The notes: generated by a model not told the origin, from the sequence alone. A DNA stretch of 64,000 nt from Lentzea terrae (GCF_003265345.1 NZ_QFWW01000030.1:186001-250000), one strand, 5' to 3'. Shown: positions 35,110 through 43,784, counted from the first letter of the stretch. Numbers and translations: made by a program.

Positions 35110-38100
35110 GCCCGCACCTTCCCAGTCTCGGCGTCAGACGGAGTCAACGCGAACACGACAGCTGCAGCCGACACATGCGGACGGATGTCGCGGTAACGCT
35201 CACCGATCGCAGCAATCTCGCGTTGTTCCTCGTCATCAACGCTCGCCAGTCGGTCCTCCATCGCCCTGAGGTCCCTGCGGCGCTGTGCCTGCTGGTCGTC
35301 GGTGAACAGCTTCTCCTCCTCGGCGCGGATCTCCCGCGACAACCGATCGCGGGAGTCACGCAGGTTGATCCGGAACGCGCCGAAGATCTCGCGCACCCTG
35401 GCGATGTCGGAGTCACGCCGCTTCTGGAGCGCTTCGGTGACTTTCTCCTGGCGGGACTCGGCCTTGCGTGCCATAGCAGTCAGCAGGCGGGTTCGCAGGC
35501 GGGAACCATCCGCGTTCCATAGATCGGACAGCGCTGCACGGACGTCATCTCCTGCGAGAGACAGACTCTCTGCATCGAGGGTCTCGTCGAGCACGTCCTC
35601 CACTTTCGCCTCGGACATCGTGTTGCCGTGCACCCTGATGCCGGTAAGGAAGACCTCCTCGTGCAGACGTAGGCCACCACGGCCGACCAGGACCAACCGC
35701 GATACAGCAGCCACGCACGACTGCGGCAAGCCCTCGGCGACAACGGCGGTTACCCGATTAACCGGCGAATCCACGCCGAACAAGGCGCTGCGCAATACGC
35801 GGGTGGCGCGCTGCATAAGCGCGTGCCCGAGGTGAATGTGCACGAGGTCATGCCGCCCCTGCGCGGCCTTGTCGTCGAAGGTGATCGGTCGCGGCTTGCC
35901 GGGCTCGAGCCGGGTGTCGAGGCCGCGTAGCGTCGGCTGCCACGCCGATCCCAGTCCTGGCACGGTGAACACGGGCACGTCGGTGTCCTGAGCGAAAGAG
36001 ACGTCTTCCACCAGCGGAGGCTGGGCGGTCAACCCCAGCGCGGTGTCCACCACTCTGCGGGCATTGGCCGGCGTCAGGTGCATCTCAACCTTGCGCTCGT
36101 CGTACGTGCGAGACAACTCAGTAAGCCTGCGGTTGAGCTCGAGGCCTCCAGCGAGCACGCGAGTGATGACCGCGTTGCCGTCATCCGGCGCAGTGGGTTT
36201 CGCTTTGCGGCCACCTGCCGCAGGGTCGAAATGATTGCGCACCTCGAAGTCGACCACCTGGTTGACCGAGCCGAGATCTGCAGCGACCGTCCCGATCTTG
36301 TCCGCGATGCGTTCAACCAGGAACCGCAGGTCTCGAGCGTACTGGGAGTCGTCGGACTCGGGCACGAACCGGTAGATCTCCGGCGTGTGTTGCTGGCCGT
36401 ACCGGTCGATCCGGCCGATCCGCTGTTCCAGTCGGGACGGGTTGAACGGGATGTCGAAATTGACCAAACGGTGGCAGTGGTCCTGCAGATCGATGCCCTC
36501 GCCCGCCGAGTCTGTCGCGACGAGCACGCGCACCGGCTGCTTGGCGGGATCCTCGGTGAACTGCGCTCTAATCAGCTCTCGTTCCTCGGTCGGGGTCGAG
36601 CCTTGGATCGTGGCCAGCACGTCTCGATACCCGCGCTGCGTCAGCACATCGGTGATCCACTCGAGCGTGGCGGCGTATTCTGTGAACACAACGACCCGCT
36701 CATTGGTCCACGCCTTGCCATCCGGACGGCAGATCGCGTCCAGGAACCTGATCAACGCGTTCAGCCGCGAATCCGGCCGATGCTCGTAACGAGACCCCCA
36801 CTCGATCAGAGACTCGATCTCACGGCCCGTGGCAGTCACCAGCGGGTCGGAGCCCTTGCTCTGCCGCAGCGCGGTGAACTCAGGGTGCTCGGCCTCGCCC
36901 TCTTCCTCGTCGGACTGGCCGCTGCCCAGCACCTCGGCGTAATACTGTTCCTCGTCATCGAGATCCAGTTGGCGACCAGTGCTCGCGGCGTGCTCGTACA
37001 ACTCCAACGTGCGGGCGAAAGACCACGGGCTGGACAGAAAACGCTTCTTCAGCAGCATCGCCACCAGGCCGCCGGAACGCCCCTTGCCGTTGGCGCGTGC
37101 GCTGTCGCTGAGAATTCGATCCAGCAGAGCGAACTGGCGCTGTTCGTCCTCGCTGGGAGCGAACAGGATCGGCTTGAGCTCTCGTTTGCGGAAGTCCTTC
37201 TCCGGCAGATCAGTCTTCAGCCGCCGCACGGCGACTTCCCGCAATGCCTGTTCGTCAAGGTTTGCGCCACGGCTGAAGCGCCGTCCGTCGATCATTTCCA
37301 GCAGAGCCGTGAACGACTCCGAGTAACCGTTGTGCGGGGTTGCACTGAGGAACAGCCGGTGCTCGCACTTCTCCGCCAGCGCCTTCGTGGCGGTCGTGCG
37401 CTGGCTGTCCACGGCGTAACCACGCCGACCAGGCGCGGCGGTCGGGCTCGCCGGCGCGACGTGGTGGGCCTCGTCGACCACGAGGACGTCAAAGGCGAAG
37501 CGCCGAGCCGAGGCCGTGTCTGCGACGTCGGCGAACACGTCACGCAGCAACCTTTGGGCGCGCAGTGTCGGCAACCACGACATGCTGACGATCACTCTGG
37601 GAAACAGTCGGAACGGGTTCGCGGCTAGCCCGTGGCTACGCCGTACCGTCGCCATCAGCTCGCTGTCGACGATGACGAAGTCCAGACCGAACTTCTCCCG
37701 CATCTCGTCCTGCCACTTCAGCCTCAAGCTCGGCGGGCAGACGATCACCACGGAGCGGGCGCGGTGCCGCAGCAGTAGCTCCTGAACCACCAGACCGGCC
37801 TCGATGGTCTTGCCCAGACCGACGTCATCAGCCAACAGCAGGTTCGTCCGCGAGGACTGCAGGGCTCGACGAAGCGGCTCAAGCTGATAAGCCTCCACGT
37901 TCGCGCCACTGCGGAAAGGGGCCTGGTACGAGTTCGCGTCGGCCGACGTCACCGCACCCCAGCGCACGGCATCGACGAAAGCCGCCAGCGTGTTGGGGTC
38001 GTCGAACGCGTCCGGATCGATCCTCTCGGGGAGGCCTTGATCGGGGGCAACGGTGTGGCCGACTTCCAGCTCCCACACGACCGTGAGCTCCTGACCCAGC

Positions 38101-38342
38101 CGGTCCTCCTCGAGCGACTGAAGGCTCACCACGTGTGTGAGGCCGGCGGCGCCCTCGTCAGCGGGACTACGAGGCAACCCTTGCTGCCGAACTGCAGCCA
38201 CTGCCCATGTCGATCCGCGGACGTTGACGACCTGACCAGGTTCCGGAACTGGCGGCATCATCGGCGCTCCAGCGTCATCACGCTGCTCGCGCTCGGCTGC
38301 CATCGTCACGTGCGTATCCCCTCGTCGCTTAAGACAGCTCAT
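35106..38342 (-). CDS. drmD: DISARM SNF2-like helicase DrmD
   Basis: The protein is up to 1078 residues with all SNF2/SF2 motifs: LLADDVGLGKTIEAGLVVQELL (Walker A, about 170), VLVVDEAHHVAPA (Walker B, about 285), FLSATPHNGYSESF, VVVFTEYAATLEWITDVL, and ATDSAGEGIDLQDHCHRLVN with RLEQRIGRIDRYGQ at the end of the helicase part. A long coiled-coil C-terminus follows (REIRAEEEKLFTDDQQAQRR). DrmD with DrmMI defines class 1 DISARM. The ATG 38342 lies inside the palindrome; a GTG at 38309 behind GAGGGG is an equally good start. It heads the operon. Confidence 0.92.
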   Translation of the reverse strand: MSCLKRRGDTHVTMAAEREQRDDAGAPMMPPVPEPGQVVNVRGSTWAVAAVRQQGLPRSPADEGAAGLTHVVSLQSLEEDRLGQELTVVWELEVGHTVAPDQGLPERIDPDAFDDPNTLAAFVDAVRWGAVTSADANSYQAPFRSGANVEAYQLEPLRRALQSSRTNLLLADDVGLGKTIEAGLVVQELLLRHRARSVVIVCPPSLRLKWQDEMREKFGLDFVIVDSELMATVRRSHGLAANPFRLFPRVIVSMSWLPTLRAQRLLRDVFADVADTASARRFAFDVLVVDEAHHVAPASPTAAPGRRGYAVDSQRTTATKALAEKCEHRLFLSATPHNGYSESFTALLEMIDGRRFSRGANLDEQALREVAVRRLKTDLPEKDFRKRELKPILFAPSEDEQRQFALLDRILSDSARANGKGRSGGLVAMLLKKRFLSSPWSFARTLELYEHAASTGRQLDLDDEEQYYAEVLGSGQSDEEEGEAEHPEFTALRQSKGSDPLVTATGREIESLIEWGSRYEHRPDSRLNALIRFLDAICRPDGKAWTNERVVVFTEYAATLEWITDVLTQRGYRDVLATIQGSTPTEERELIRAQFTEDPAKQPVRVLVATDSAGEGIDLQDHCHRLVNFDIPFNPSRLEQRIGRIDRYGQQHTPEIYRFVPESDDSQYARDLRFLVERIADKIGTVAADLGSVNQVVDFEVRNHFDPAAGGRKAKPTAPDDGNAVITRVLAGGLELNRRLTELSRTYDERKVEMHLTPANARRVVDTALGLTAQPPLVEDVSFAQDTDVPVFTVPGLGSAWQPTLRGLDTRLEPGKPRPITFDDKAAQGRHDLVHIHLGHALMQRATRVLRSALFGVDSPVNRVTAVVAEGLPQSCVAAVSRLVLVGRGGLRLHEEVFLTGIRVHGNTMSEAKVEDVLDETLDAESLSLAGDDVRAALSDLWNADGSRLRTRLLTAMARKAESRQEKVTEALQKRRDSDIARVREIFGAFRINLRDSRDRLSREIRAEEEKLFTDDQQAQRRRDLRAMEDRLASVDDEEQREIAAIGERYRDIRPHVSAAAVVFALTPSDAETGKVRA

Positions 38343-38387
38343 CTAACTCCCGGCTTGCGAAAATCGCAAGCCGGGAGTTAGATGAGC
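38337..38387 (+). promoter_or_regulatory. 51-bp perfect palindrome between DISARM and the divergent XRE-ImmA gene
   Basis: Arms of 24 bases (left begins GCTCATCTAACTCCCGGCTT, 38337-38356; right is its exact complement, ending 38387) surround a 3-base AAA loop. The ATG of the XRE-ImmA gene (38382) and that of drmD (38342, minus strand) lie at symmetric positions in the outer arms, each with GGGAG four bases before it. The site therefore carries two mirror-image start regions. It may be an operator for the XRE protein, or an RNA hairpin hiding both start codons, or both. Confidence 0.85.
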
Positions 38388-39494
38388 CAAGTGTCCAGTG
38401 TTCCCGAGCGCGTACTGCGCCTGATTGAGGCGTCCGGGCTGACTCGCCGCGACTTCGGACAACGAATCGGCCTCGACGAGTCGAAGATGTCCAAGTCGCT
38501 GAGCGGCGCCCGCCGGTTCTCCTCTGTCGATCTTGCCCGTGTCGCCGAGCTGTGTCATGTCACGGTCGATTGGCTCATCACCGGCGAGGAGCCGCCTCTC
38601 GCCATCGCCGCCAGGACCACAGGCGGCAAGGCGGGCGCCGCGCTCGACGCGGCTAAGCGATATACCGCGCTGCGCAACGACATCGCGTTCCTCGGCTATC
38701 ACCAACCGTGGCAGCCGAACACCTACGATCCCAGCAAAGGTGGATACGCCGAGCAGGGCCGAGGCTTGGCACGGGACGCTTTCGCACGTGTCACCCAGGC
38801 GGGTCGATCGATCGAACGCGAGAATCTGATCTCCCTCGTCGAAGACGTCTTCGGCGTCGACGTAGCCGTCGTCGAACTCGGCACCGGATTCGACGGACTG
38901 GCGGTTTCCTCTGACGAGGTCAAGCTGGTCGTGCTGGCCGCTTCGCACGTTCCCGCGCGGCAACGATTCACCCTCGCACACGAACTCGGCCACCTTCTGG
39001 CTGGCGACGACCAAGACATCCATCTCGACCGGGACGTCTTCGACAAAGCTCAGGCAAAGGACCCCAGCGAGATGCGCGCCAACGCGTTCGCGTCCGCGTT
39101 CCTCATGCCCGAGAACCTCCTCCGCACCGCTGTCCCATCGAGAGGGCTCACCGACCAAGCGTTTGCGGCATTGGCCTGCGGCCTGATGGTCACCCCGTCT
39201 GCACTGGCCTATCGCTTGCTCCACCTACGACTGATCGACGCAGGAACCTGCGACCGTTACAAGGTGATCACCAGCGCCAAGGCAGCGGCCATGGCGGGCC
39301 GTGGCGAGGAGTTCGCGCGACAAGTCACAGAAGCCGGCACGCCACGCCCGCCTGGACTGCTCGTCCGTGACACCTACGCGGCCTACGAGTCCGGTGCGGC
39401 GACGCTCCGCCCCTACGCGAACCTGCTCGGCGTCGACGTCGACGAACTCCGGCACGCACTTGAGCCCGAACACGAAACCCCTGATGCCCAATGA
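38382..39494 (+). CDS. XRE regulator fused to ImmA/IrrE metallopeptidase
   Basis: This 370-residue protein has an XRE helix-turn-helix at residues 8-70 (ASGLTRRDFGQRIGLDESKMSKSLSGARR, part) and an ImmA/IrrE (COG2856) zinc-peptidase domain at about 145-300, with FTLAHELGHLLAGDD (His200-Glu201-x2-His204) and RANAFASAFLMPENLL supplying the third ligand region. In relatives the peptidase cleaves a repressor after DNA damage. Here repressor-type HTH and peptidase are in one chain, divergent from DISARM. The stop overlaps the PIN gene (ATGA). A GTG at 38391 is an alternative start. Confidence 0.9.
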   Translation: MSQVSSVPERVLRLIEASGLTRRDFGQRIGLDESKMSKSLSGARRFSSVDLARVAELCHVTVDWLITGEEPPLAIAARTTGGKAGAALDAAKRYTALRNDIAFLGYHQPWQPNTYDPSKGGYAEQGRGLARDAFARVTQAGRSIERENLISLVEDVFGVDVAVVELGTGFDGLAVSSDEVKLVVLAASHVPARQRFTLAHELGHLLAGDDQDIHLDRDVFDKAQAKDPSEMRANAFASAFLMPENLLRTAVPSRGLTDQAFAALACGLMVTPSALAYRLLHLRLIDAGTCDRYKVITSAKAAAMAGRGEEFARQVTEAGTPRPPGLLVRDTYAAYESGAATLRPYANLLGVDVDELRHALEPEHETPDAQ

Positions 39495-40030
39495 CCGAGT
39501 TCCTGTTCCCGGACAACACGGTCTTGTGCAACTTCGCCGCCGTGGACCGACTCGACCTGCTCAAGTCGGTGCTGGACGGGCGCGGCAGGTGGACCAAGGC
39601 CGTGGAGTACGAGGCCACCAAATCCGCCCGCGTCCTCCCCTCGCTCGTCACGCTCACAAACGACGGCTGGCTAGGTGAGCCGATCGAGATCGACAAGGAA
39701 TCCGAGATTCAACAGGTCAACGCCATACGTCGTGCCGTTTTTGGTGGCACCGACGACGAACCGTCGAAACACCTCGGCGAAGCCGAGACCTGCTTCGTGA
39801 TCCTGAAGTGGCGCGACTTCACTGGTTCGTGGTGGATCTCCGACGACCGGGAGGCTCTGCGTTACGCGCGCCTGCAGGGCATCACCACACGTGAAACGAT
39901 CGACCTGGTCAACGCTGCGGTGGTCGCCAGCGACCTCAGCGCGCAGGAAGGCTTCCGCCTCATGCAGCAGATGGCCGACGCGGGACGACACCTTCGACTC
40001 CCTGGCTCGGCTGCGGAACTCTTGTACTGA
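39491..40030 (+). CDS. PIN-domain-like putative ribonuclease (toxin-type)
   Basis: The 179-residue protein has acidic residues at the PIN positions: Asp8 (FLFPDNTVLCNF), Glu97/Glu99 (HLGEAET) and Asp118/Asp119 (WISDDREALRYARLQGITT). The last is the typical D-D/N-x-A..A...G end of PIN domains, which cut RNA with bound metal. Translation is coupled to the XRE-ImmA gene by an ATGA overlap, which gives the pair the look of a toxin-antitoxin or abortive-infection module. The fold is inferred from the motif layout. Confidence 0.75.
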   Translation: MTEFLFPDNTVLCNFAAVDRLDLLKSVLDGRGRWTKAVEYEATKSARVLPSLVTLTNDGWLGEPIEIDKESEIQQVNAIRRAVFGGTDDEPSKHLGEAETCFVILKWRDFTGSWWISDDREALRYARLQGITTRETIDLVNAAVVASDLSAQEGFRLMQQMADAGRHLRLPGSAAELLY

Positions 40031-40080
40031 TCACCCAGGCAAGTCAGCTGGTTGGCTCAAGTTGCGGCTGGTCGCGTCAA

Positions 40081-41097
40081 CTACGTGGCGGAGAGTGGCG
40101 ATTCATCCACAGCCGTGGCGCCGATCTGTTGCGACCGAATCTCTTTGGCAAGTGTCCGCAGCTGTGTATCGAGTTTCCCATGCAGTTTGGCGACCTGATC
40201 CACCGTCCAGAGAGCCACTTGCTCAACTTCGTCTGGATTGTGCAGATCAAAGTTCTCGCGGTAGATAGCAAGCCGACTAGCACGCCGCTCATTCAGGCGC
40301 TCCCAGCTTAATTTCAGCCCCAGATCCTGTTCGAGTTCCGCGCGATTGCCATGAAAGTGGTCGAACAGAGCTTTGGTCAGTTCTTTGTCACCCATATCGA
40401 GGTAGACCTCGATGCGGTATCCAGAACGACTGAACGATAAGGAGTAATAACCAAAAGGACCAGAAGCGAAGCTCACCCAGTTTGCTGGCTGTACCCGCGG
40501 AGTCTTGATCGTGGAGTATTTCGTGGCCAAGAGCACGAACACGCGCTCGAAAAACACCATGCGCACCTCGGCGAGGGCGGTGGCGGGCACGGAGCCGGCC
40601 TGCTTCACGGCTTTGCTCCAGTCGTTGGGCTGCACCACCACGTTGAAGACGGGGGCTGGTGAGGACTCACCGATCCGAACCGCTTCGATCTCGATACCGA
40701 AGAAACCTACGCCAGGAGGCGTGCTGTTGTTGAGCCACTCCAGAGCACTGCGATGGTCGTCCCGCAATCGAGTAGCTACCCAGATCACTGATGAAGCACC
40801 GAGACCGCTGGCATAAACGACGAGCTGACCAAGATGACTGTGGTCGCTTGGTTCAAGCTGGTTTTCGATGACGACCGGCCGACCTTGCTCATCCTCTGCG
40901 TGGATGTCGAGCCGGAACTCACCGATGGGCACCTCGGTGGCGACCACGGTCAGCTGCATACCGAGCTCGTCACCGAGAACGTCGATGTGCTTGGCCAGCC
41001 AGGGCGTGAAGGCCACTGCCTCATGGCTCCAGATGTCGCGGATGTTGGCCACCCGGCGCAGTCGGCCGAGTCCCAGATCGTCAACCTCGCTCACCAC
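40081..41097 (-). CDS. DUF4268-like protein with PD-(D/E)XK-type nuclease core
   Basis: The 338-residue protein (GTG 41097 or 41094; the longer start overlaps the upstream gene) has IGEFRLDIHAEDEQGRPVVIENQLEPSDHSHLGQLVVYASGL in its first third (quoted in parts), where Asp, Glu and Gln fit a PD-(D/E)XK variant with E-N-Q in place of E-x-K. The C-terminal half (IEVYLDMGDKELTKALFDHFHGNRAELEQDLG, parts) matches the DUF4268 kind. Such proteins occur in defence islands and phase-variable restriction loci. Function here is unknown. The gene lies just downstream of another nuclease-like gene on the same strand. Confidence 0.65.
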   Translation of the reverse strand: MVSEVDDLGLGRLRRVANIRDIWSHEAVAFTPWLAKHIDVLGDELGMQLTVVATEVPIGEFRLDIHAEDEQGRPVVIENQLEPSDHSHLGQLVVYASGLGASSVIWVATRLRDDHRSALEWLNNSTPPGVGFFGIEIEAVRIGESSPAPVFNVVVQPNDWSKAVKQAGSVPATALAEVRMVFFERVFVLLATKYSTIKTPRVQPANWVSFASGPFGYYSLSFSRSGYRIEVYLDMGDKELTKALFDHFHGNRAELEQDLGLKLSWERLNERRASRLAIYRENFDLHNPDEVEQVALWTVDQVAKLHGKLDTQLRTLAKEIRSQQIGATAVDESPLSAT

Positions 41098-41119
41098 AGG
41101 AGATCTACCACAGAGAGGG

Positions 41120-42070
41120 CTACATAAGGGCCGCGACGGCAGGTAGAACCTCGGCGAGGTCACGCAGGTGGACGTGCGCGGCGTGCTGGGCGACAAAGGT
41201 GGCCAACGGAAGGTCGTTGCTGTACAGAGCCTCGTAGCGAGTACGTTGGTGACGCGATGATCGCGACAGCAGGCTGCCCAGAGGGCTGCTGCTGGTTCGC
41301 AGGAAACGTATGGGCTCAGTCCCGGCCAGCCACAGCTCAGGCCGACGCCCCGACTCGTCCATCGCCAGGTCGACGAGATCGGCAGTGACAGCGCGCTTGC
41401 GCATCATGTCGCCGCCGGACCACAGGGCGACCTTGAACTCTGCGATGCGGCGGTTGGTCTCCAGGTCGAATGGGCGGGACCGGTCGTTGCCTGCTCCCAG
41501 CGATGGTCGATTGGTGATGACCTCGCCCTCTTCGAGGATTGCAGGCAAAGCCAGTGCGATCACCGTCGCGTGGACGACGTCGTTGACTCGCCCGACATCT
41601 CGACGTACAACCAGCGCCGCATTCAAAAGTTCTTCCGTCAAGCCAACGTCGGTGGTGAACTTCGCCGCCGATCCGCTGTCTGCCTCCAGCAGCGCGTGTT
41701 CAAGTGTGTTGATGCTCATCGTGAACGGAGCGGCCCGTAGGAACGCTACGAGGGTGGCGAAGGCTGCACTGGCCTCCTCGACGGTGGGCTGCGGCCGTCG
41801 GTGATCGGCCGCAGGCCGCAGATCTGAGGCCGACTGGGTTCTCGCGCTGGATAGGAATCCAAGCCTCGCGAACTGATTCAGGGCAACCTGGGATGTGAAG
41901 GTCGCACGGCCGATACCGAGCACCGCCTCCAGGGCTTGTTTCACCGGGAAGCGCACGCCGTTGACCTCGACCCAGTGAGTCTGAATCGGCTCAGGCGTCC
42001 GACCACGTAGCCGATTGATCACCGCCGCTTGGTCTAACTCGAAGTCGTCGCCGTTGATGACAAACCGCAC
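41120..42070 (-). CDS. protein of unknown function, possible nuclease-like domain
   Basis: The 316-residue protein starts GTG 42070 with GGAG nearby (the longer frame enters the transposase remnant). The N-terminal 60 residues (VINGDDFELDQAAVINRLRG, HWVEVNGVRFPVKQALEAVLG) look like a DNA- or RNA-binding cap. The C-terminal half has FDLETNRRIAEFKVALWSGGD and MDESGRRPELWLAGTEPIRFL; the D-x-E...E-F-K spacing is compatible with a PD-(D/E)XK nuclease but is not proof. I do not recognise the family. It is 22 bases upstream of the DUF4268-like gene. Confidence 0.6.
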   Translation of the reverse strand: MRFVINGDDFELDQAAVINRLRGRTPEPIQTHWVEVNGVRFPVKQALEAVLGIGRATFTSQVALNQFARLGFLSSARTQSASDLRPAADHRRPQPTVEEASAAFATLVAFLRAAPFTMSINTLEHALLEADSGSAAKFTTDVGLTEELLNAALVVRRDVGRVNDVVHATVIALALPAILEEGEVITNRPSLGAGNDRSRPFDLETNRRIAEFKVALWSGGDMMRKRAVTADLVDLAMDESGRRPELWLAGTEPIRFLRTSSSPLGSLLSRSSRHQRTRYEALYSNDLPLATFVAQHAAHVHLRDLAEVLPAVAALM

Positions 42071-42176
42071 AGGCCTACTCCGTTCCGGACAACAACTACG
42101 GCCGCCGAGTGCTTCAGCGGTGACAAGAATTCGGCGACCCCACCGCCGGAACGGCAACGGCCTCCACACCGGGATC

Positions 42177-42625
42177 AGTCAGCTGCATCGGCGGACGCGT
42201 CGTTCGCTGCCGCCTGAAACCTGCACAGCGTCAAAACACGCCCCCACGGCATCACCCTGCAGTCCTCACCGACCCTACGGCCGGCTCGCCTGGATCTCCG
42301 ACGGACTACCCGGCTCCGTCTACGACCTCACTGCCCGCACCCACAACATCCTGCACGCCTGCCACACCGCCGGACTCCAGCTCGTCGCCGACCGCGGCTA
42401 CATCGGCGCCGCCGACGACGTCCACCTGCCTTACCGCCGCTACAAAGACGAATTCACCCCAGGCAGCCCGCCGCCAACCGCGCCCACTCCGCCAACCACT
42501 GCCTCGTCGAACGCGGCATCGCCACCCTAAAGAACTGGCGCGTCCTCACCCGAGTCCGCGTCAGCCCCCACAGAGTCACCCACTACGCCCGCGCCATCCT
42601 CACCCTCGAACTCAAGATGCGATGA
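42177..42625 (+). pseudogene. IS5-family transposase remnant
   Basis: The segment reads YGRLAWISDGLPGSVYDLTA, then LVADRGYIGAADDVHLPYRRYK, the DDE-transposase core of IS5-type elements common in actinobacteria. The end of the protein (VERGIATLKNWRVLTRVRVSP, LTLELKM) follows only in a different frame, and a third frame holds HGITLQ just before it. The N-terminal third is missing. At least two frameshifts and a 5' truncation make it dead. No terminal inverted repeats can be seen. It marks a past insertion in the accessory region. Confidence 0.8.
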
Positions 42626-42651
42626 CGAGGTTAAAAGGTCAGTACTTGTCG

Positions 42652-42849
42652 CTACAGCGGGCAGCTTGCCCCGCCCTTGAGGTCGTCAAGGAAGCTGCGG
42701 AATGCCGCGCGTTGGAACCGCAGCGGTTCCGCGTCCGGATTCTTCGAGTCGCGGACACCGATGTCGTTGATACTGACGGCAAGTTCCACACACTCGTTGG
42801 CGCCTCCTCCCGAGTAGCTGCTCTTGCGCCACATGGAGTTGCTGCTCAT
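42652..42849 (-). CDS. DUF397-type small protein
   Basis: This 65-residue protein has the DUF397 signature WRKSSYSGGGANECVELAV, then VRDSKNPDAEPLRFQRAAFRSFLDDL. Proteins of this kind nearly always pair with DUF5753-type XRE regulators in Streptomyces and Pseudonocardiales, as here. Its ATG overlaps the regulator's stop (ATGA). Together they have been described as BldB/WhiJ-like regulatory pairs in Streptomyces; the family-level parallel is known, the target is not. Confidence 0.88.
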   Translation of the reverse strand: MSSNSMWRKSSYSGGGANECVELAVSINDIGVRDSKNPDAEPLRFQRAAFRSFLDDLKGGASCPL

Positions 42850-43703
42850 TGTCTGCCGAGCGCCCCTATCTGTCGGCCAATGCGCGCTGCCGTCTCGGTG
42901 GGCGACAACGCAACGAGGCTCACGTCGTCGAACATGGTGGTGAAGCGGACTACGTCAGCTTCATTGTCCACCCACGCGCCTCCGGCCGGATATTCCAGGT
43001 AGACGCCCGACGGATCGGCCGGACTCGGGAAGCTGATGATCGTGCACGGCCCAGACATGCTGCCGTAGGCACCAGCAGCCTTGGGGATGATCTGCAAGGT
43101 CACGTTCGCTCGTGCACCCACTGTCAGCAGATGGTGAAGCTGCTGCTCCATCACGTCTGGACCGCCGACCTCGCGCTCGATGACAGCTTCGTCGATCAGC
43201 GCGTGAAGCTGCAGTTCGCCGTTCTCCAGACGTTTCTGCCGGTTGAGGCGTGAGGTGACGAAGCTGTCGAGCCGTGCGTCCTGTTTGTAGAACCGGTGAG
43301 CGGCGGTATGGATGGCACGGGCGTAGGGCTCCACCTGGATCAGGCCAGGCACGACCAGCGACTGAACGGTGCGCACCTTGTCGGCTTCGAGTTCCGCTCG
43401 GATGAACGTGCGGAACGCCTTCGTCGAACCCGCAGGCAGGCGCACCCGCGGAGGCTCGTCGCTCGCGTCTTCCCACAGTCGGGCTGCGACGTCGCGGTCT
43501 TGGTCGCTGGCGCCGTAGAACGTGCACAGAGCGGCGACGCTCGCCCAGTTCGGCAGCACATGTCCCGACTCGTACCGGCTGATGGTGCTGTCGGAGGTCT
43601 TGAGCTCCTTCGCTGCGTGCAGCAGTGACTTGCCGGCTGCATCGCGGAGGTTCGCGAGGTGCTGGCCGAGGCGCTTCTTGGCTCGAGTTGGTGCGGCTGC
43701 CAT
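42846..43703 (-). CDS. XRE regulator with DUF5753 domain
   Basis: The 285-residue protein has an XRE helix-turn-helix at about 10-70 (LGQHLANLRDAAGKSLLHAA, SDSTISRYESGHVLPNWASV) and the DUF5753 domain after it (VRTVQSLVVPGLIQVEPYARAI, MEQQLHHLL, LQIIPKAAGAYGSMSGPCTII). It is the partner of the DUF397 gene downstream. The region upstream holds two copies of a dyad (43729-43784) that are its probable operators and also control the divergent small genes. Confidence 0.92.
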   Translation of the reverse strand: MAAAPTRAKKRLGQHLANLRDAAGKSLLHAAKELKTSDSTISRYESGHVLPNWASVAALCTFYGASDQDRDVAARLWEDASDEPPRVRLPAGSTKAFRTFIRAELEADKVRTVQSLVVPGLIQVEPYARAIHTAAHRFYKQDARLDSFVTSRLNRQKRLENGELQLHALIDEAVIEREVGGPDVMEQQLHHLLTVGARANVTLQIIPKAAGAYGSMSGPCTIISFPSPADPSGVYLEYPAGGAWVDNEADVVRFTTMFDDVSLVALSPTETAARIGRQIGALGRQ

Positions 43704-43728
43704 GCAGTGAGCCTAGCGCGCATAAAAC

Positions 43729-43784
43729 TCGTGCAGTTGCACGACTTAGACCCGATTGGGCTATGTCTATCGTGCGACTGCACG
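43729..43784 (+). promoter_or_regulatory. two matching dyads, likely operators of the DUF5753 regulator
   Basis: TCGTGCAGTTGCACGA (43729-43744) is a perfect 7-base inverted repeat, and TCGTGCGACTGCACG (43770-43784) repeats the same half-sites (TCGTGC / TGCACG) about 40 bases away. They lie in the divergent gap between the DUF5753 regulator and the small zinc-type gene at 43918. Two equal sites four turns apart fit cooperative binding of a dimeric XRE protein. Confidence 0.65.

Noticed and set aside
36078-37628. 516-codon plus-strand frame opposite drmD
   Set aside because: Shadow of the helicase; Arg/Leu/Gln-rich with no recognisable domain.
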